Below, piece after piece: positions 9,725-19,059 of a stretch of 46,747 bases of DNA. Below the pieces are notes generated by a model. It made no database searches and was not told the DNA's origin. It saw only the letters and a list, made by a program, of their open reading frames with translations. A program made the translations under genes and the position numbers. Location of the stretch: contig NZ_JPLE01000001.1 in NCBI RefSeq assembly GCF_001010415.1, forward strand, positions 1 through 46,747, written 5' to 3'. This DNA is from Xanthomonas pisi DSM 18956. GTDB lineage: Bacteria > Pseudomonadota > Gammaproteobacteria > Xanthomonadales > Xanthomonadaceae. The first letter of the stretch is position 1; the number at the start of each line of letters is the position of its first letter.

Positions 9725-10300
9725 TCATAGCGTACGCGCTGGTTCGAATTCGCTACGGACGGCAGGCGTACACAGTCGCCAGGCCAGTGCGGCATGCACG
9801 CAGCCGATGGCCAGTGCGCCCAGACCGGTGAGTACCAGCGCCATCTGTTGCGTGGCCTGCAGGCGTGCCTGCAGGTGCGGCCATTCCGGGCTATGCAGCA
9901 CATCGGCCGGCAGCATCGCCTGCACGCCGTCGAACAGCGGCCCGATCAGCGCCAGTCCGGCAAAATTGAGCAGGCCGGTCGCGATCAGCACCGCTACAAA
10001 CCCGATGCGTGCCCACTCGCGTCGTTGCAGCAGCGCCCAGCTCAGCCATGCGAACGCCACCGACACCACCACGCCGATCACCGACAAGGCCATGCCGTGG
10101 TCGATCACCCACTGCCACGAGGGCGGCAAGCTCATGCCCGGTGGCAAGGCGAACGTGGTGGCGTCGGGCATCGCCAGCAGCACCACGATCTGAAACAGGT
10201 TGGCCAGTGCGCTGACCACGCCCAGCAACAACGAGACCCATGCCAGCGGCGAGACGAAGCCGCCGCGAGACGGGTGCGCTGTGCGCAGCGCTGCGTTCAT
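9725..10300 (-). CDS. Hypothetical four-helix membrane protein
   Basis: The 191-residue product has four hydrophobic stretches that read as transmembrane helices (around FVSPLAWVSLLLGVVSAL, ALSVIGVVVSVAFAWLSWAL, IGFVAVLIATGLLNFAGLAL and MALVLTGLGALAIGCVHAAL). I do not recognise a family. The start is taken at MNAALRTAHPS because its ATG overlaps the stop of the upstream gene as ATGA (10297-10300), implying coupled translation. Longer upstream extension of the frame would only shadow that gene. Confidence 0.75.
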   Translation of the reverse strand: MNAALRTAHPSRGGFVSPLAWVSLLLGVVSALANLFQIVVLLAMPDATTFALPPGMSLPPSWQWVIDHGMALSVIGVVVSVAFAWLSWALLQRREWARIGFVAVLIATGLLNFAGLALIGPLFDGVQAMLPADVLHSPEWPHLQARLQATQQMALVLTGLGALAIGCVHAALAWRLCTPAVRSEFEPARTL

Positions 10301-11013
10301 TGCAGCGACGCGATATGCGCGGCGACTGCCGCCTGCCCCGGTGGGTCCAGCGCGGGCTGCAGCTGTGCGTACCAGCTTGGCAGGGCCTCGGCCGGCAGAC
10401 ACTCGCGCAGCAATGGCGTGCTGCGCTCCAGGAATGCGTCCAAGAACGGCAGGCCGCGGACGTACAAGAAATGGCTGTCGGTGATCGACATGCCGGCATA
10501 GGCTTCGCGCAGCCACTCCAGATGCGGCAGGGCATGCGCGCCGTGACCGGCGCGGGTCAGCGCGGTCAGGAAGCTGGTACGCGCCGTGGCCGGCGAGGTA
10601 GAGCGCTCCTGGGCGTTGAGATCGTCGAAGGTCAGCAGCCACTGCTCGCCGCGCTCGATGTCGTTGCACATCACCGAGGTGGTGGCCAGCTGCAGGGCGT
10701 TGTGTGCGGTGGGCTCCAGCGCGTACAGCGCCAGCCAATACGGATACGCCTCGTGGTAGCGGTCCAGCGCGCTCAACGCCAGCGCGCACAGTCGCTGCGC
10801 ATCCGCACCTGCCTGCAGCTGCGCCTGCGCTGCGTTGTAGGCGCCCACATGGTCGCCGCGCTGAAACGCCGTCAGCGCCGGCTGCAGTGCGGGGTCGATC
10901 TCGGCAGCTGCCTGGTCGGCATCGTCGGCAGGCGCCGTCGCGACGGTGGGTTCTGCACGCGGCGGCTTCGCCACGTCGGTCTTGCGTCCAAACAAACGGT
11001 CCCACAGGCCCAT
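10297..11013 (-). CDS. TPR-like hypothetical protein
   Basis: A 238-residue soluble protein beginning MGLWDRLFGRK, followed by an acidic/Ala linker and then helical repeats that resemble tetratricopeptide pairs (ALTAFQRGDHVGAYNAAQAQL, RLCALALSALDRYHEAYPYW, ALYALEPTAHNALQLATTS). No catalytic motif is seen, so a scaffolding or binding role is the most that can be said. The last codons overlap the membrane protein gene by 4 bp, so the two are probably co-expressed and may act together. The chosen start discards an implausible 75-residue Arg/Ala-rich extension. Confidence 0.7.
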   Translation of the reverse strand: MGLWDRLFGRKTDVAKPPRAEPTVATAPADDADQAAAEIDPALQPALTAFQRGDHVGAYNAAQAQLQAGADAQRLCALALSALDRYHEAYPYWLALYALEPTAHNALQLATTSVMCNDIERGEQWLLTFDDLNAQERSTSPATARTSFLTALTRAGHGAHALPHLEWLREAYAGMSITDSHFLYVRGLPFLDAFLERSTPLLRECLPAEALPSWYAQLQPALDPPGQAAVAAHIASLQ

Positions 11014-11411
11014 CGCGTCTACCTTTTGTGCGCCAGCAATGAGTGGAAGTCGCCGCGACGCCGGCGGCGCACCGGTCCTGCGGCAGACCGGTGCAGAGGG
11101 CCAAACGCACGACCCTTCTGCCGATCCTGGGTCAAGCTTAGAGCCCCTTGCGTAGGGAGAGGTGAGCGCAACGCAACCAGCCCGCACGCTGGCTGCGCGA
11201 CGCGTTGCGCTCGGTTTGATCCGCGCAAGCGGTTGCACGCTCCGGCGATCGCCTGCGGGCGAGGCGGCGGGAGTGCGCCATCCCCACGACCGTCAAACGC
11301 GCACCCGTCGCCTCATTGGCAAACGCGCACGTGGGGCGCTGCGCCGGCACTGCGACCCTGTATGGGTATCGGTGCCGGCAACGCCCGCTTGCAACGGGCG
11401 CGGTGCGTCGA
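11014..11411. other. Gene-free interval with a long interrupted hairpin
   Basis: No gene is seen. GAGCGCAACGC (11164-11174) and GCGTTGCGCTC (11202-11212) are perfect 11-nt inverted repeats enclosing a second stem, CCAGC (11177-11181) with GCTGG (11188-11192). It lies between the end of the S9 peptidase gene and the start of the TPR-like gene, both minus strand, so it may terminate the former; there is no T-run. The promoter of the TPR-like gene should lie to its left. Confidence 0.5.
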
Positions 11412-13787
11412 TCAGCGCTGCGGCTTCACCTGCGCGTTGAACAGCTTGAGGATGCGCTTGTACTCGTCCAGCCACGCGTCGGCCCGGGTAAAACCGTGGC
11501 GCTCCAGCGGATAAGGCGCCACCTGCCAGTTGTCCTTGTGCAGCTCGATCAATTTCTGCGTCATGTCCACCGAGTCCTTGAAGAACACGTTGTCGTCGAT
11601 CATGCCGTGCGCGATCAGCAGATGGTCCTGCAGCCCGTCGGCGTAGTTGATCGGCGAGGAAGTCTTGTAGGCCTGCGGGTCGAGTTCGGGGGTGTTGAGG
11701 ATGTTGGAGGTGTACTCGTGGTTGTACTGCATCCAGTCGCCCACCGGCCGCAGCGCCGCGCCGGCCTTGAAGGTGCCGGGGCTGCGGAACAGCGCCATGT
11801 AGGTCATGAAGCCGCCGTACGACCCGCCGTAGATGCCGGCGCGCGCACGGTCGCCCTGCTTGGTGGCGACCAGCCAGTCCAGGCCGTCCAGATAATCCTC
11901 CAGCTCCGGATGTCCCATGTTGCGGTAGATCGCGGTGCGCCAGTCGCGGCCGTAGCCTTCGGACGCGCGGTAGTCCAGATCCAGCACGATGTAGCCCTGC
12001 TGCACCAGCAGGTTGTGGAACATCTGCTCGCGGAAATACGGTGTGTAGCGCTGCGACACGTTCTGCAGGTAGCCGGCCCCATGCACGAACATCACGATCG
12101 GATACTGCTTGCCCGGCTCGGGAGTCTGCGGACCGTAATACTTGCCCCAGACGGTGCCGGCGCCGTGCTTGGACGGCACCTGCACGTACTGCGGTGCGAT
12201 CCACGTCTGCGCCTTGAAGGCCGGCGTGCGCGTGTCGGTGAGCACCGTGGCCTGGCCGCCCGCCGCCGGCACCACCGCCAGCTGCGGCGGCAGATAGGCG
12301 CCGGAGTAACGCACCAGCAACTGCTGCCCGTTCGGCGACAGGCTGAAGCCTTCCACACCGTTCAAGGCCGTCACTTCGGTGAGCTGGTCGGTGCGCAGGT
12401 CCAGCTTGCAGACCTCGTAATCGCCCGGCCATTTCTGGTTGCACAGGAAATACATGCCGCTGCCATCGGCGCTGGGCACCGGCATCGACACTTCCCACTT
12501 GCCGCGGGTGCGCTGGCGCGGTTTGCCGTTGCCTTCCACGGTGTACAGCTGCGAATAGCCGGATTCTTCCGACAGCAGCCACAGCGTGCGGTTGTCGGGC
12601 AACCAGCCGAAATCGTTGAAGTCCCAGTTGATCCAGGCGCTGTCGCTCAGTCGATGCCGCGGCTGCAGCTTTGCGTTTTCCAGATCCACGCTGGCGATCC
12701 AGCGGTCCTTGTTGTCCACCGCACGGATTTCCACTGCCACGTTGCGGCCATCGTCGCTCCAGTGCACCGCCGGGCCGCTGCCGTCGCCATCGCTTTCCAC
12801 GCGCACGGCGCGGTTGCCCTTGAGCGCATCGCGCTTGGCGGCCTTGCGCAGTGCGGCCAGCGGGTCGGTGGCGATCCCGGGCAGCGCGTCGAAGGACAGC
12901 TGGCGCGCGCTGCCTGCGGCCACATCGACCAGCCACAGCGTATGCGCGACTGGCATGTTGCGGCCGACGCGGGTACGGGTTTCCTGGAATTCCTCGTAAC
13001 CGGATTCGGTCACGTACTTGGGCATCTTGCCGGCCTGGCCTTCGTCGGCAGCCTTGGCCTGGGTCACCACCAGCAGGTGGCGGCCGTCCGGCGACAACGC
13101 GCTGTCGACGATCTCCACCTCATCGCCCAGATACACCGGCGCTGTCGCGCGCGTGGCATCGGCGCGGCGCCAGGCATCTTCCTGGGCGCGCAGCGCATCG
13201 CGCTGTTCGCGATCGCGACGTAGCGTGGCCAATGTGGCCAGCTGCTGCTCGCGCAACACATCGGCCTTGGGCGCGGCGTTGGGATCGCGCTCGGCCTTGA
13301 CCACCGCAACCTGCGCGGTGCCGCCATCGGCCCGCCAGTGGTACCAGTTGTTGCCCGCGCGCCAGATCGCACCGCCATCGCTGGCGAATTGCGGACGCGA
13401 CTCGACCTCGTTGCTGCGGGTCAGCTGGGTCAGCGCGCCCGAGCGCAGGTCGCGCAGGAAAATGTCGCCATTGCGTGCGAACAGCATGCGCCGGCGCGTG
13501 GCGTCGTAGCTGGGATTGGCCGCATCCAGGCCGGCGCGTGCCGTGTCGGCCACGCGGTCTGCCGCCGCGCCGTCGATGCCCTGGCGATAGGTATCGCGCA
13601 CCGGGCTGCCATCGCGCTTGAGCAGGTACTGCACCTGTTTGCCATCCCATTGCCACCACGCCTGATCGACCGACGGCCCGATCCAGTCCGGATCGGCCAT
13701 CACCTGTTCGATGGTGAGCGGTGTGGCGGATTGCGCATGCGCGGTGACAGCCAGCAACAACAAGGACAGCGGCAACAATCTGGGCAT
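11412..13787 (-). CDS. S9 family prolyl oligopeptidase (DPP-IV-like), secreted
   Basis: The 791-residue protein starts at MPRLLPLSLLLLAVTAHAQS, a clean Sec signal peptide with an AHA-Q cleavage site; an upstream Met 23 residues earlier would spoil it. Residues up to about 530 form a DPP-IV N-terminal beta-propeller region. The C-terminal alpha/beta hydrolase has the full triad: S656 in GGSYGG, D732 in HGMIDDN and H764 in ERHGF. Spacings of 76 and 32 residues match those of human DPP-IV (78 and 32). The enzyme should cleave dipeptides after Pro or Ala in the periplasm or outside the cell. It is divergent from xanA2 and not obviously linked to pigment synthesis. Confidence 0.93.
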   Translation of the reverse strand: MPRLLPLSLLLLAVTAHAQSATPLTIEQVMADPDWIGPSVDQAWWQWDGKQVQYLLKRDGSPVRDTYRQGIDGAAADRVADTARAGLDAANPSYDATRRRMLFARNGDIFLRDLRSGALTQLTRSNEVESRPQFASDGGAIWRAGNNWYHWRADGGTAQVAVVKAERDPNAAPKADVLREQQLATLATLRRDREQRDALRAQEDAWRRADATRATAPVYLGDEVEIVDSALSPDGRHLLVVTQAKAADEGQAGKMPKYVTESGYEEFQETRTRVGRNMPVAHTLWLVDVAAGSARQLSFDALPGIATDPLAALRKAAKRDALKGNRAVRVESDGDGSGPAVHWSDDGRNVAVEIRAVDNKDRWIASVDLENAKLQPRHRLSDSAWINWDFNDFGWLPDNRTLWLLSEESGYSQLYTVEGNGKPRQRTRGKWEVSMPVPSADGSGMYFLCNQKWPGDYEVCKLDLRTDQLTEVTALNGVEGFSLSPNGQQLLVRYSGAYLPPQLAVVPAAGGQATVLTDTRTPAFKAQTWIAPQYVQVPSKHGAGTVWGKYYGPQTPEPGKQYPIVMFVHGAGYLQNVSQRYTPYFREQMFHNLLVQQGYIVLDLDYRASEGYGRDWRTAIYRNMGHPELEDYLDGLDWLVATKQGDRARAGIYGGSYGGFMTYMALFRSPGTFKAGAALRPVGDWMQYNHEYTSNILNTPELDPQAYKTSSPINYADGLQDHLLIAHGMIDDNVFFKDSVDMTQKLIELHKDNWQVAPYPLERHGFTRADAWLDEYKRILKLFNAQVKPQR

Positions 13788-14140
13788 CGGTAACAACTGG
13801 ACGCAACGAGGAGCGGACAAGCCTAGCAGCTCACTTCCGTCGGGGGCTTGGGCCACAGGTCATGCGCGCGGTGGGACGCGTGCGTCGTCGAACAGGCAAG
13901 GCATGGGCGAGTGGCGGACGCGACCATAAGCGGTTGCGCGCAGGTTGGTCCGCGGGGGCATGCACGCGCTTTGTGGCCAATGCAATCCAGCTGCGATGCG
14001 CTCCTGCAATGCGGTGGAATGTGCTTCGCGCACGCGCCTGGCCGAGGTTCTGGACCGCCGCAGCCGTGGCGCGGCCGGAAACCTCCCGACTTGCCAGCAG
14101 GGCAGGTGGCGGCCAAGCTAGCGCGCTTTTGCGATTGTCG
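13788..14140. other. Divergent promoter region, S9 peptidase / xanA2
   Basis: This holds the start regions of two divergent genes. The xanA2 frame stays open back to 13862, but the added residues are Arg/Trp-rich with no family resemblance, so I treat them as non-coding. No clear -35/-10 pair or named operator was found. Confidence 0.5.
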
Positions 14141-15490
14141 ATGCACATGTCCAGCCTGCCTGCCTTCGTTGTGTCCCATCCCATGGCTGTCGGTGCGCCT
14201 GGCCGGCCGTTGGCGTGGCGCGCAGGGCGGTCGGTCGATCTGGCGACCTTCGTCGCACATGTGCATGGCCTGGCGCAGCAGCTGCCGGAGGGCCGCCATG
14301 CGGTCAATCTGTGCGAAGACCGCTATCGGTTCATGGTGGCGTTCTATGCCTGCGCGCTGCGCGGGCAGGTATCGCTGCTGCCGTCCTCGCGCGCGCCGGC
14401 GGTGGTGGGCGAGGTGCAGGCCCGTCACGCCGATGCCTATTGCCTGGGCGATCTGGCGTTGGAGCTGGCGCCGCCGCGCTACTGGCAATTGCCGGACGCG
14501 TTGCCGCAGGCGGACGGCCCGATTCCGCAGCTGGCCGACGATGCGCTGGTGGCGATCGGCTTCACCTCCGGCAGTACCGGCAGCCCGCAACCCAATCCCA
14601 AGACCTGGGGCAGTTTTCTGACCAGCACGCGGCAGGATCTGGTTGCGCTGCAAAGCCTGTGGGCGCACACCGACGCGGTGCCGCACGTGGTGGCCACGGT
14701 GCCGCCGCAGCACATGTACGGCATGGAGTTGTCGGTGCTGCTGCCGATGGTGACCGAGCTGGCGGTGCATGCGGGCCGCCCGTTCTTCCCGGACGATGTG
14801 GCGCGCGCGCTGGCCGATATTCCTGCCCCGCGCGTGCTGGTGACCACGCCCGTGCATCTGCGTGCGCTGGTCGAATCCGGGGTGGTGTTGCCGCCGTTGG
14901 CCGGTATCGTCTCGGCCACTGCGCCGTTGGCGCAGGAGATTGCCGCCGCCGCCGAAGCGCGTTTTGGCGGCGAAGTCCGCGAGATGTTCGGCTCCACCGA
15001 AACCTGCGTGTTCGCCGTGCGCCGCACCGCGCTGGACGCCGCATGGACCCCGCTGCCCGGCGTGCGTCTCCAGACCCAGGCCACCGGCACCCTGGTGCAT
15101 GCGCCGCACCTGACCACGCCGGTGTTGCTGGCCGACATGATGGACGTGGCCGACGACGGCACCTTCCAGGTACGCGGACGCCAGGCCGATTCGCTGGAAA
15201 TCGCCGGCAAACGCGCATCGCTGGCCGACCTCACCCGCCGTCTGCTCGCCATCCCCGGCGTGATCGACGGCATCATCGTGCAGCTGGCGCCGGATGCCGG
15301 TCAGTCGGTGGGGCGCATTGCCGCGCTGGTGGTCGCCCCGACCCTGGACGAAGCGCAGATCCTGGCCGCATTGCGCGTCGGCGTCGACCCGGTGTTTCTG
15401 CCGCGCCGCCTGCGCAAGCTCGCCGTCCTGCCACGCAACGAGACCGGCAAGCTGCCGCGCGATGTGGTGCTGGAGTTGCTCAAGGGCTGA
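14141..15490 (+). CDS. xanA2: Aryl acid:ACP ligase (3-hydroxybenzoate) of the xanthomonadin pathway
   Basis: A 449-residue adenylate-forming enzyme. The phosphate-binding loop TSGSTG spans residues 142-147, GSTE follows in EMFGSTETCVFA, and the C-terminal catalytic lysine is K437 in ETGKLPRD. It is shorter than typical acyl-CoA synthetases, as for aryl-polyene ligases (ApeH-like). In Xanthomonas campestris, XanA2 activates 3-hydroxybenzoic acid with ATP and loads it on the carrier protein XanC, giving the starter unit. The Met-His-Met start at 14141 (or 14147) is chosen because upstream sequence lacks coding character; no strong ribosome site is visible. It lies at the left edge of the xan cluster. 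Confidence 0.88.
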   Translation: MHMSSLPAFVVSHPMAVGAPGRPLAWRAGRSVDLATFVAHVHGLAQQLPEGRHAVNLCEDRYRFMVAFYACALRGQVSLLPSSRAPAVVGEVQARHADAYCLGDLALELAPPRYWQLPDALPQADGPIPQLADDALVAIGFTSGSTGSPQPNPKTWGSFLTSTRQDLVALQSLWAHTDAVPHVVATVPPQHMYGMELSVLLPMVTELAVHAGRPFFPDDVARALADIPAPRVLVTTPVHLRALVESGVVLPPLAGIVSATAPLAQEIAAAAEARFGGEVREMFGSTETCVFAVRRTALDAAWTPLPGVRLQTQATGTLVHAPHLTTPVLLADMMDVADDGTFQVRGRQADSLEIAGKRASLADLTRRLLAIPGVIDGIIVQLAPDAGQSVGRIAALVVAPTLDEAQILAALRVGVDPVFLPRRLRKLAVLPRNETGKLPRDVVLELLKG

Positions 15491-15547
15491 GTGAGTTTGG
15501 GTGGCGCCGGCTGCCTGTCGATGACAGCGGCTGGGTGAGCGGATTGC

Positions 15548-15898
15548 TCAGTGCTCCCGCGCCGGATGCGCACAAAGGTAGGCAGAGAAGCGCGTCAGCA
15601 GGTGCGTTTTGTGCATCGCCGCCAGGGTCGCATTCGCTTGGCAGGCCAATCCATTCTGATCCGCACAACGCGCATCGGCTGTGTTGGCCGCATTCAAGCG
15701 CGTGCGATCGAGCTGCGTCAGCTGCGCCTGAAACTCCTCCTGCGCAAAGTCCAGATCACCTGGCGTGATCGATCTGATCCGTCGGGCTGGGCAGCGCCGA
15801 TCGGCCTGATCTGCCAGCGCTTCGAACGCCGCTTTCCCTTGGTATTCCTGCGTTGCGGCAGGGGCTGCGGCCGCCAGGAGGATTGCCAGAACAAGCAT
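15548..15898 (-). CDS. Small exported hypothetical protein
   Basis: The 116-residue product starts with a signal peptide (MLVLAILLAAAAPAATQ) preceded by GGAG at a good distance, which fixes the start. The mature part is hydrophilic with four cysteines in two visible pairs (one in DRRCPARR and one in DARCADQN, another near GLACQAN and one near the end in YLCAHP), suggesting disulfides in the periplasm. It recalls the short exported proteins built around LxxLxxxR helices often seen in Xanthomonas, but I cannot name a family. It sits between xanA2 and xanB2 on the strand of xanB2, and may be read from the same transcript. Confidence 0.65.
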   Translation of the reverse strand: MLVLAILLAAAAPAATQEYQGKAAFEALADQADRRCPARRIRSITPGDLDFAQEEFQAQLTQLDRTRLNAANTADARCADQNGLACQANATLAAMHKTHLLTRFSAYLCAHPAREH

Positions 15899-16111
15899 GC
15901 TGTCTCCGTGGGAGTGTCGTCTGCTCGACTGAGCGCACGATCTCACCGAAGTCGACGCTCTGCCAGCGCCTGCGCGCTGCACGCTCAGTAGCCAGATGGG
16001 TAACCGCCCTGGTCGCGATGACGGCGGTACCGGCGTACTGCATCCTGCACGCGGTCTTCAGCGCGTAGCCGGCGGCCACGGTCTGCGGCACACCGGCATG
16101 CACGGCATCAC

Positions 16112-17119
16112 TCAGCCGTGCACCCCATCGATCTCCACCGCCAGCTCGTCGCGGCAGATCACCGCGTGCAGCAGCAGGCGCGGCACCGCATCGCCGAAGC
16201 GGGCGTCGAGCGCCTGCGCGACCTTGGGCAGGTCGTCCTGCTCGCGGACATACACCTTCAGGCGGGTGCCGGCGCCGAACTGCGCCGGCAGCGCCGGTGC
16301 GTGCGTGCGTGCAGCGCCGAGCAAGGCATCGAAGTTGGCGAAGGTCTCTTCCAGCTGCGCCAGCAACTGGCCGGTGTGCATCGAGGCATGGCCCACCACC
16401 GCGGCGGTGCCCGATAGCAGCAGCGGCATGTCGCTGCCGGCCGGCGGCAACATGGCGCGCGCAAAACTCGGCGGCTGCGGGCCGTATTGGCGCGGGTAGT
16501 TGTAGGCGCTGACCTGGCGGGGGTTTTCCAGCGGGGTGCCGGCATCTGCGGCCGCCAGCCAGTAGATCTGGATGATGCGCTCGGCATCGCAGCGACCCAC
16601 CGCCGTGGCGGCCGGCAATTGCGCGACGTCGAAGGCACCCAGGCCGCGCGCACGGCCCACGCAGAACTGCCGGTAGCGCTCACGGTCGCCGCTGCCCAGG
16701 GTGATGGCGTCCAGGTAGTTCCAGATACGCAGCAGGCGCGGAGTCTGGCTGCGGGTGACGAAGGCGGTGATTTCCGCATAGGCCTTGGCGGCGGCGTCTT
16801 CGATATCGACATCCTGCTCGTCGATTTCGATCACACCGAACTGCAGGCGGCCGTCGCTGGACCAGGCGATGTTGCCGTCGCGGCCGCTGCGCACCGGCGC
16901 GTCGGTCCGCCACACCTCCAGCACCTCGGCCTGATACGGCTGCAGCGGCACGCGCAGGTAGCGCGGGTCGTCCAGGCGCGGCGCCGCAGTGCCGAAGCCG
17001 AACACGGCCAGCACCTGCGGGTCGGCCAGCAATGCGGACGGTTCGGTCTGGTCGACATAGTCGACCTGCAGGCGGGGATGGCGCACGGTGTGCGTGGTCT
17101 GGGCCTGGGAAGCGGTCAT
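16112..17119 (-). CDS. xanB2: Bifunctional chorismatase, DF synthase XanB2
   Basis: The 335-residue protein matches the FkbO/RapK/XanB2 chorismatase family, with the diagnostic run NPRQVSAYNYPRQYGP followed by PPSFARA, and RIIQIYWLA before it. In X. campestris XanB2 turns chorismate into 3-hydroxybenzoate and 4-hydroxybenzoate, feeding xanthomonadin and ubiquinone synthesis; 3-HBA is also the diffusible factor DF. The ATG overlaps the stop of the upstream flavoprotein gene as ATGA (17116-17119), so the two are translated together. The length and start agree with the known protein. Confidence 0.95.
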   Translation of the reverse strand: MTASQAQTTHTVRHPRLQVDYVDQTEPSALLADPQVLAVFGFGTAAPRLDDPRYLRVPLQPYQAEVLEVWRTDAPVRSGRDGNIAWSSDGRLQFGVIEIDEQDVDIEDAAAKAYAEITAFVTRSQTPRLLRIWNYLDAITLGSGDRERYRQFCVGRARGLGAFDVAQLPAATAVGRCDAERIIQIYWLAAADAGTPLENPRQVSAYNYPRQYGPQPPSFARAMLPPAGSDMPLLLSGTAAVVGHASMHTGQLLAQLEETFANFDALLGAARTHAPALPAQFGAGTRLKVYVREQDDLPKVAQALDARFGDAVPRLLLHAVICRDELAVEIDGVHG

Positions 17120-18498
17120 TGCGTATCTCGTTGTTGCGTGTCGCGTTGCAAGGTGTCGCCGTCGAAGCCGAGCGTGGCCTGACGTCGGCGTTGGCGCCAG
17201 GACTGCCAGGCGCGCGGCATCATCGACAAGGTGGTCAGTGCATAGATGGCGCGGAACGCGCGCAGACGCAGGCGCACCCTGGGGCTGTCGAACACGTCGC
17301 CGGCCAGCATCGCCACCACCGCTTCCTCGATCTGCCAGGTGTTCTGCGGTTGTGCGAACAGGGCGCGCATGGTCGGCGAGGTGAAGCGATAGATGAACCA
17401 CTTGAACTCGTCCACGCCGCGCTTGAGCTCGCGCTGCAAGGCGCGCTGCAGTTTCGCCTCGTGCTGCGGCATGCGCAGGGCCTGGTCCACCATCGCCGCG
17501 CCGCGCTCGGCGCTGTGCATGGCCAGGAACACGCCCGACGAAAACATCGGGTCGACGAAGGTGTAGGCATCGCCCAGCATCAACCAGCGCGGGCCGGACA
17601 TGCGCGTGCATTCGTAGGCGTAATTGCCGGTGGCATGCACCGGCGCCACGCGTTCGGCGCCGAGCATGCGTGCGCTGAGCTCGGTGTTGAGCGCGAGCGT
17701 GCGCATGAAGAAGCCCTCGCTGTCGCCTTTGCGGGTCTTCATGTATTCCGGGTAGCAGACCGCGCCCACGCTCATGATGTCGTCCGGCAACGGAATCAGC
17801 CACATCCAGCCATGCGCGTGGCGGTAGATGCTGATGTTGCCGGCATCCTCGCCCGGTCGCCGCGTCACGCCGCGGAAGTGGCTGAACAGCGCGGCCGATT
17901 GATGCTTGGCATTGGCGCGCTTGAGCTTGAAGCGGTTGCCCAGGAAGGTGTCGCGGCCGCTGGCATCGAGCAGATAGCGCGGGCGGAACTGCTGCACGCC
18001 CGCCATGCCACGCGCCTGCAGCACCGGCTGCTGCCCGTCGAACTCCACTGTTTCGACCTTGACCTGATCGCGCGCATCCACGCCCACCGCGCGCGCGCGC
18101 TCGAACAGCACCTGGTCGAACTGCGCACGCGGCACCTGGAAGGCGAAATCGGCCTTGGCCTCCAGCGCATGCGAGAAGCGGAAGGTGTTGTAGCCGCCGC
18201 TGTCGTTGGGAAAGTCCGCGCCGCGCTTGAGTACGCCGATGCCGCGCACGTCTTCCAGCACGCCCAGGCGTTCGAGAATCGGCATGTTCATCGGCAGCAG
18301 CGACTCGCCGATATGGAAGCGTGGATGCTGCGCCTTCTCCAGCAAGGTCACCTGCCAGCCCTGCTGGGCCAGGACGATGGCCGCCGCGCAGCCGGCCGGG
18401 CCGCCGCCGATGATCAGGACATCCGGGCACTCGGGTCCGGGAGCCGGCCCGGCTGCCGGCTTGGCGGTCGGGGTAGGGCCAACAGCGGTGGAAGTCAT
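17116..18498 (-). CDS. xanB1: FAD-dependent halogenase/reductase-like protein XanB1
   Basis: A 460-residue flavoprotein. The N-terminal dinucleotide motif is GGGPAG (31-36) in VLIIGGGPAGCAAA, and LLDASGRDTFLGN and MLGDAYTFVDPMFSSG complete the FAD fold. GWMWLIP (230-236) fits the GWxWxIP signature of flavin-dependent halogenases (W231, W233), which limits ordinary monooxygenase chemistry. Xanthomonadins carry bromine, so aryl halogenation is a reasonable role, though the substrate is not shown here. A Pro/Ala-rich N-terminal tail of about 22 residues precedes the fold. It is the first gene of the xanB1-xanB2 pair and divergent from xanC. Confidence 0.85.
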   Translation of the reverse strand: MTSTAVGPTPTAKPAAGPAPGPECPDVLIIGGGPAGCAAAIVLAQQGWQVTLLEKAQHPRFHIGESLLPMNMPILERLGVLEDVRGIGVLKRGADFPNDSGGYNTFRFSHALEAKADFAFQVPRAQFDQVLFERARAVGVDARDQVKVETVEFDGQQPVLQARGMAGVQQFRPRYLLDASGRDTFLGNRFKLKRANAKHQSAALFSHFRGVTRRPGEDAGNISIYRHAHGWMWLIPLPDDIMSVGAVCYPEYMKTRKGDSEGFFMRTLALNTELSARMLGAERVAPVHATGNYAYECTRMSGPRWLMLGDAYTFVDPMFSSGVFLAMHSAERGAAMVDQALRMPQHEAKLQRALQRELKRGVDEFKWFIYRFTSPTMRALFAQPQNTWQIEEAVVAMLAGDVFDSPRVRLRLRAFRAIYALTTLSMMPRAWQSWRQRRRQATLGFDGDTLQRDTQQRDTQ

Positions 18499-18789
18499 CC
18501 TGGAACGAACCTGCAGCGGGCGAGCGTCATGCAGTCATGATAGCCTGACCGGCGGCCCGGACAGGTATGCCGGCCGCCGAATTGCCGTTGCAGAACGATC
18601 GCCACCCTCGACACTGCGGCCGCAAGGCCGGCGTAGCGAGTGCTCGGAATCGGCCGGCACGGCAACGTACACTGTCCGTGCCCCGCAGCATCGCCGATGC
18701 CGACCTGATGGTTGTCTGCGCCGCTGTGGTGGTTGTTCTGAAATCTCGCTGCGAATCTGTCGCCCGACCCTCACCTGGAAGCTCTCTGG
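18499..18789. promoter_or_regulatory. Divergent promoter region xanB1 / xanC
   Basis: This 291-bp gap must hold the start signals for the minus-strand xanB1-xanB2 pair and for the long plus-strand xan operon. I see no convincing -35/-10 pair or named operator. Confidence 0.45.
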
Positions 18790-19059
18790 ATGTCCTCGCA
18801 AACCGCTGCCGAACGTGAACTGGCCGAACTCCTGGTCGAAAGTCTGAACCTGGAAGACGTCCAGCCCGCCGACATCGACCCGGAGGCGCCCCTGTTCAAT
18901 ACCGGGTTGGGACTGGATTCGATCGACGCGCTGGAACTGGCGCTGGCGATCAGCAAGCGCTATGGCTTCCAGCTGCGCTCGGACAATGACGAGAACCGTC
19001 GCATCTTCGCGTCGCTGCGCGCATTGTCGGCGCATGTCGAAGCCAACAAGACCGTCTGA
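18790..19059 (+). CDS. xanC: Acyl carrier protein XanC
   Basis: An 89-residue, acidic carrier protein. The phosphopantetheine attachment site is S44 in GLGLDSIDALEL, the canonical GxDS-I/L motif. It carries the 3-hydroxybenzoyl starter and growing polyene as thioesters. It opens the long plus-strand operon. The next gene begins inside its 3' end (26-bp overlap), so expression is coupled. The assignment as XanC rests on this position beside xanB1. Confidence 0.92.
   Translation: MSSQTAAERELAELLVESLNLEDVQPADIDPEAPLFNTGLGLDSIDALELALAISKRYGFQLRSDNDENRRIFASLRALSAHVEANKTV

Noticed and set aside
13862..14140. Longer N-terminus for xanA2
   Set aside because: The extra 93 residues are Arg/Trp/Ala-rich with no family match and would fill the whole divergent promoter region.
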